DNA from: Branchiostoma floridae | Lineage: Eukaryota; Chordata; Leptocardii; Amphioxiformes; Branchiostomatidae | Reading direction: 5' to 3' | Assembly: GCF_000003815.2 (NCBI RefSeq) | Contig: NC_049979.1 | Coordinates: forward strand, 13,021,560-13,085,559 | Length of the DNA: 64,000 bases | In this document: piece after piece, positions 61,601-64,000 of the stretch | How the letters are laid out: each line of letters starts with the position of its first letter | Numbering within the stretch: the stretch's first letter is position 1 | The notes under the pieces: model-generated | The model's input: only the letters and a program-made list of their open reading frames with translations | What the model was told of the DNA's origin: nothing | Databases searched by the model: none | Translations under genes and position numbers: made by a program

Positions 61601-63525
61601 TTTCCCCCAAACCACACAAATTTTCATGATATAAGATGGAATAATAAATATTACAAGAAGTGTTATGCACCTAAAGATGTAGCAATTTAGAGCAGTGTAG
61701 ACTGACCCCATAGTCCCTTAAGAGATGCAAAATAAAAACATAATAATGCAAATTTTTAACAAATTTGCAGCCATTCACTTATTGGTCGATTTCCTAATTG
61801 GCAGGCTACCATTGGTCGAACTGCTGATTATGATGGACAGCCTTTTGTTTGCCACATTGAACTCGTTTTAGATCTATCATGGCCGCCGCGTGAGAAAGGT
61901 GTATATCTGACTGGCTTGAAAGAAAACTCAGAAAACTGAGAGAAAACTTCACATAGGAAAGAAGCTATACAAAACTTCACATATGAAAGAAGCCATACAA
62001 TGACTACAGTCAAACCTGTATTAGCGGCCACCTTTGCATAGCGACCACCTGGCCATTGCGGTCACTTTTTGTCGGTCTACTACTGCACTTTTTGTCATAA
62101 TCTACTACTCAGGTTTATAAAATAACATGTGTGGAACACATTACCTTTTCCTGGGCTTTTGTCCAACTTGCTGGATTTTACAGTCCTGGTCGGTGTAGCA
62201 CAGTAGTGTTCTCTGGTGTGTGGACACCAGCAGGGTTTTGTGGAGGTAGTGCAGCTGTACTACTGGGGAAGGTTCAGTAATCAACACTGTGGGTCTGCAC
62301 ACACCCTGGTGGACAGGACAACAACATACATATTCAGTAGAATCATACAGAACATAACAGGCAACCATTCCTGACAAGGCATCATCCTCAAGTGCCACCT
62401 AGCTTTTGTAGGGAGTTCTGCAGTTTGTCTAATAGGATACTGATCAAATTCAAACCTGTCAATAATAGATAAGCAGCAATAGCCATTATTCATGTTTTCT
62501 TTTTACATACAGACACACACTCACATGTATTAAGATTGTCATTTCATTCTATAGGTAAGTTTTCCGTTCAATTGGTAAGTTTTAGCATTGTTCATTACCC
62601 CGGGCTGATATAAGAAGAAACATGAAATCAAGTTCTGAAAAATACCCACTGGAAACTGCATTCTATTATTGCCATGGAATATGCATGGTGGTTACATTTT
62701 CAGTAGCATTTGTGTGCATTGCTTATACAATTCTATAACTCCATAACTGGACACATGTAATTCATAGCAGGTGGAACATTAACAATTACCACGTACACAA
62801 ATGACATACAAATGAGTAATTAATTTACATGATTGATACAAAATGGCAAAACTGCTTAATAATAAGTACTTAACACATGTGACATGTGTCAGTTACTTGA
62901 TGGTTAACATCACCACGCATAAATTATGTAAATGTGTAAGTCATTTGCATTAAATCTATTTCAGGGAGGAATGAGGTCACCAAAGAGGTCACCAAACTCT
63001 AGCTACTTGCTACTTTTTGTACAATGACAGTGCTGACTTCTCCTTTCTGAACCGGTAATCTGCTGACCTCATAAAAGTCCACAGCAGTGAAGACCACCTT
63101 GCCTGCCTTGTCCCCACTGAACAGCTTCATACCGTTAGCGCTCCATTCTGTACACACAACAGCTGCCTCATGCTGGTCCTCTATGGTAAACTTCTGGTGC
63201 TGGGGGGAGAATACCATTCTGTAGTTAATGCTGAGAACATTTCTGACTTTGATTCAATTTCAAGCACTGGATTTAAGCAACTTTCTCTGGTGACTTTTTA
63301 AACTATACTGGGATACATAGAAGCAAGTACAAATTCTACACTGTACAGTTTTACTTTCAACAAGGATGATGTGGCTTTATCTGAAAATCATCCAACCTTT
63401 TTGCTGTGACCAGGAACATTTGAACCGAGCTGGAAGACCACCACCAGCCCCGACTCTGTTCCTACTGCCACCATGTCATCCAGGCAGGACAGCAGTCTCA
63501 CCGAGCTGATGGGGTCGTTCTTCAA
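52547..63525 (-). CDS. TECPR2: TECPR2, tectonin beta-propeller repeat-containing protein 2 (16 exons, 5' end outside window)
   Basis: TECPR2 is a large scaffold that binds ATG8-family proteins and supports autophagosome formation and ER-exit-site integrity; loss in humans causes a hereditary sensory-autonomic neuropathy (SPG49/HSAN9). Sixteen exons join in phase to give 1,471 residues here, with the human protein at 1,411, so only the N-terminal ~80 residues are missing. Order: WD40 blades (~1-300; LLSCLDDMVAVGTESG, WSANGMKLFSGDKAGKVV, FGACFVPG, LYGARPGLRLWRA); a Ser/acidic linker (~310-880) with a coiled-coil-like stretch and a KKKKK patch shared with human; then tectonin repeats (~900-1450; VWALxNxGxxxxRxG patterns, DYWKKVPG). 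It ends DDWEML, matching the human C-terminal LIR. The gene reads toward the globin. Its introns contain at least four mobile-element insertions. Exon 63014-63199 has two possible donors. Confidence 0.97.
53193..53342 (-). CDS. TECPR2: TECPR2 exon o (tectonin repeat)
   Basis: Acceptor CTTCCAG, donor TCTG|GTGGGT, phase 1 in and out. Encodes AVWALCPNGDIACRYGIS and GDYWKKVPG, nearly identical to human TVWARCPNGDLARRYGVT and GDYWKKIPG. Confidence 0.97.
53619..53760 (-). CDS. TECPR2: TECPR2 exon n (tectonin repeat)
   Basis: Acceptor ATCTGCAG, donor CCTG|GTATGT, phase 0 in and 1 out. Encodes LVWAVDNRKNVYVRKDVTSQ and GTSWELVPG, matching human MLWVLDSRWNVHVRTGIT and GTAWEHVPG. Confidence 0.96.
54279..54320 (-). 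CDS. TECPR2: TECPR2 microexon m (42 bp, 14 codons)
   Basis: Acceptor GTTGCAG, donor GAAG|GTGAGA, phase 0 on both sides. Encodes LDRPFPTFTLVSEK. It fills the position of human VQPAGVSLVSVHSS between two well-aligned exons, but the frame would also be kept without it. Confidence 0.75.
54592..54740 (-). CDS. TECPR2: TECPR2 exon l (tectonin repeat)
   Basis: Acceptor TTCCCAG, donor CAG|GTCAGT, phase 1 in and 0 out. Encodes CVWVCDTQGNIYFRLGAKPP and PAWIPIEGKPQ, aligned with human HIWACDSRGGVYFRVGTQP and PAWIMIEPP. Confidence 0.95.
54982..55209 (-). CDS. TECPR2: TECPR2 exon k (tectonin repeats)
   Basis: Acceptor CTCGCCAG, donor CTGG|GTGAGG, phase 1 in and out. Encodes LLWALQRNGEVFCF, AVWALSNSGILYIRDAI and ARWADLDLSQLG, matching human LWALDSLGQVFIRT and HWTRLDLSQLG. 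Confidence 0.96.
55590..56053. mobile_element. pogo/Tigger-like MITE, copy 2 (464 bp), in a TECPR2 intron
   Basis: Begins CAGTCAAACCTGTATTAGCG and ends GCTATTACAGGTTTGACTG, flanked by TA on each side. It is longer than the 178-bp copy at 18130, with a unique middle part. It lies between TECPR2 exons j and k, 54 bases from the exon j donor. Confidence 0.88.
56108..56197 (-). CDS. TECPR2: TECPR2 exon j (90 bp)
   Basis: Acceptor TGCTGAAG, donor ATAG|GTGAGA, phase 1 in and 1 out. Encodes GTMWRAAPP and CWTVVAAGAGAAP, aligned with human GTYWNHVVP and WAFVLASAAP. A pogo-like MITE begins 54 bases inside the following intron. Confidence 0.92.
56603..56804 (-). CDS. TECPR2: TECPR2 exon i
   Basis: Acceptor TGCCCAG, donor ACAG|GTACAG, phase 0 in and 1 out. 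Encodes NSSGVWVASGKNNLHVSRG, matching human NNSGVWISSGKNEFHVAKG. Confidence 0.95.
57286..57427 (-). CDS. TECPR2: TECPR2 exon h (tectonin repeat)
   Basis: Acceptor TTCTCCAG, donor CAG|GTCAGT, phase 2 in and 0 out. Encodes LAWAVDSLGQMWFRTGV and GRWWQ, matching human LWALDIHGNLWFRTGI and HWWQ. Confidence 0.95.
57890..59164 (-). CDS. TECPR2: TECPR2 exon g (linker end and first C-terminal tectonin repeats)
   Basis: Acceptor CTATGCAG, donor AGAG|GTGAAG, 1,275 bp. The first ~270 codons are acidic and Ser-rich, with a DVDIYGRG motif like human EEDIYAHG. Tectonin repeats then begin at SDRHIWVVDNKERIYYSP, with SWKKLEQPGK, AWVIRSNGLFVQ and VVWVLTNEGKVLVRTGI. Confidence 0.96.
59397..59541 (-). CDS. TECPR2: TECPR2 exon f (linker)
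   Basis: Acceptor GTCATTAG, donor CCAG|GTTTAC, phase 1 in and 2 out. Encodes a polar Ser/Gln/Asp-rich segment (RDLDTLSESQSEQDLSTV). Assigned by phase and position rather than by homology. Confidence 0.85.
59808..60605 (-). CDS. TECPR2: TECPR2 exon e (Ser-rich and acidic linker)
   Basis: Acceptor TGTTACAG, donor CAAG|GTTGC, 265 codons. Low-complexity linker with SPLTHLIKSPKSLFRRR, an acidic DDD stretch, a helix likely to form a coiled coil (EEMARISASLSEKNRQM) and a KTRKKKKKTK patch that mirrors human KVKRKKKKKKTE. A long plus-strand frame over it is an antisense shadow. Confidence 0.93.
61043..61470 (-). CDS. TECPR2: TECPR2 exon d (end of WD40 propeller)
   Basis: Acceptor TCCTACAG, donor CTAG|GTAATG, phase 2 in and 1 out. 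Encodes FGACFVPGMC, LYGARPGLRLWRANIYG and CTEEEIFVLTEDREAIRI, all with close human counterparts. A 401-bp MITE ends 34 bases upstream of its acceptor. Confidence 0.96.
61505..61905. mobile_element. 401-bp MITE, copy 2, in a TECPR2 intron
   Basis: Same ends, length and orientation as 40480-40880, differing at about ten positions. It occupies most of the 674-base intron between exons c and d, and stops 34 bases before the exon d acceptor. Confidence 0.93.
62007..62085. mobile_element. pogo/Tigger-like MITE, copy 3 (left end only)
   Basis: The first ~70 bases match copy 2 (CAGTCAAACCTGTATTAGCG, then TTTGCATAGCGACCACC) and are preceded by TA. No right terminal repeat is seen before exon c, so the copy is truncated. 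It shares the intron with the 401-bp MITE. Confidence 0.8.
62145..62305 (-). CDS. TECPR2: TECPR2 exon c (WD40)
   Basis: Acceptor TCCACCAG, donor AAAG|GTAATG, phase 0 in and 2 out. Encodes PSPVVQLHYLHKTLLVSTHQ and VGQKPRK, matching human VQLDYSQKVLLVSTLQ and IGTQPRK. Confidence 0.95.
62958..63002 (+). mobile_element. Helitron/Helentron-like 3' end next to TECPR2 exon b
   Basis: TTTCAGGGAGGAATGAGGTC, then ACC..AAACTCTAG, closely matches the 3' end of the 14.5-16.5 kb element, apart from an internal 12-base duplication (GAGGTCACCAAA). It ends in CTAG, 11 bases inside the intron after the nearer possible donor of exon b. The 5' extent is unclear. Confidence 0.55.
63014..63199 (-). CDS. TECPR2: TECPR2 exon b (WD40)
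   Basis: Acceptor CCCCCCAG at phase 0. Encodes CTEWSANGMKLFSGDKAGKV, as in human AWSPNGMKLFSGDDKGKI. Two in-phase donors are possible, GTAGCA after 63014 or GTACAA after 63023; they differ by three codons (VQK) and neither has a strong AG|GTRAGT context. A Helitron-like 3' end at 63002 sits immediately inside the intron. Confidence 0.85.
63397..63525 (-). CDS. TECPR2: TECPR2 exon a (first in window, WD40)
   Basis: Acceptor CTCCCCAG, donor AAG|GTTGG, phase 0 on both sides, 43 codons. Encodes the blade with RLLSCLDDMVAVGTESGLVV, matching human KLLSCFDDLVAAGTASG. Upstream exons lie beyond 64000. Confidence 0.9.
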
Positions 63526-64000
63526 CTGGGGAGGGGAGAGTAATGGGATGAAGTCACGCACACATCACCTGCCTAGCCTTGGTCAGCAGACAATGCTGGG
63601 GAAAAGATGACTATACACATGGGACCACATGATGAAAAAGACAACAACAAAAAACAACCATAGTTATTTGGGTAACATATTTCCAAAAGGGAATGACACT
63701 AGTGATGATTGCATTTGCAGTGCAGATGACAAGAAGTGCTATTACATGTACCAATCTTTCTTTTTTTGTAAATCTGAGGGGTACACATATGAAAACATAA
63801 AATAAATATAAATGAGGGCAAAATTCTGACAGGACAATTTACCTTTCCTTTCCTCTACAGCAAGGAAGCAGTTGAAACAGAAGAAGTCAGATAAGCAAGC
63901 ATTATTGTTGTCAGTATGGAAGTTGTTCATCACCAAAATAATCACCCTGATCAACATGCCAAAAGAAGATGAAATGCTTGATAATGAACTGATAAATAAC

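Noticed and set aside
1-64000. tRNA, rRNA or known small-RNA genes
   Set aside because: No A/B-box tRNA structure or rRNA-like sequence was recognised by reading; a covariance-model scan was not possible.

Overview
The window looks like intron-rich nuclear DNA of an invertebrate deuterostome, most probably a lancelet (Branchiostoma-like). The supporting evidence is three animal genes that all read on the minus strand. Their proteins are close to vertebrate homologues, but the genome is compact and full of small inverted-repeat elements. The species call is inference. Two 100-base runs of N (3918-4017 and 18745-18844) are assembly gaps.

Layout. 1-7977 is AT-rich non-coding DNA with one gap and a short tandem duplication. 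7978-11311 (minus) holds four of the expected five coding exons of a cornichon (CNIH1-type) cargo receptor for ER export; a putative promoter with NRF1-like and CRE motifs lies just beyond its start codon. 11.4-19.3 kb is non-coding and contains a ~2 kb Helitron/Helentron-like element and a pogo/Tigger-like MITE. 19302-46767 (minus) is a three-exon globin with an N-terminal MGC lipidation signal (globin X-like). Its first intron is ~23.8 kb and holds LINE remnants, a minisatellite, a 401-bp MITE and several dispersed repeats. 46.8-52.5 kb is intergenic and dense in foldback elements. 52547-63525 (minus) holds sixteen consecutive coding exons of TECPR2, the WD40/tectonin-repeat autophagy protein, down to its C-terminal LIR-like tail; its first exon or exons lie beyond the right edge.

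The three genes are not an operon and have unrelated cellular jobs: COPII cargo selection, haem-protein/redox function at membranes, and autophagosome/ER-exit-site biology. The most unusual content is the mobile DNA. Two 401-bp element copies 21 kb apart differ at only about 10 positions. Three elements sit within tens of bases of TECPR2 splice sites. Several foldback structures are nested. I did not find a convincing new multi-gene system. Splice junctions were placed by GT/AG signals, matching phases and protein homology; every junction joined in phase, apart from one donor with two in-phase choices and the missing last cornichon exon.
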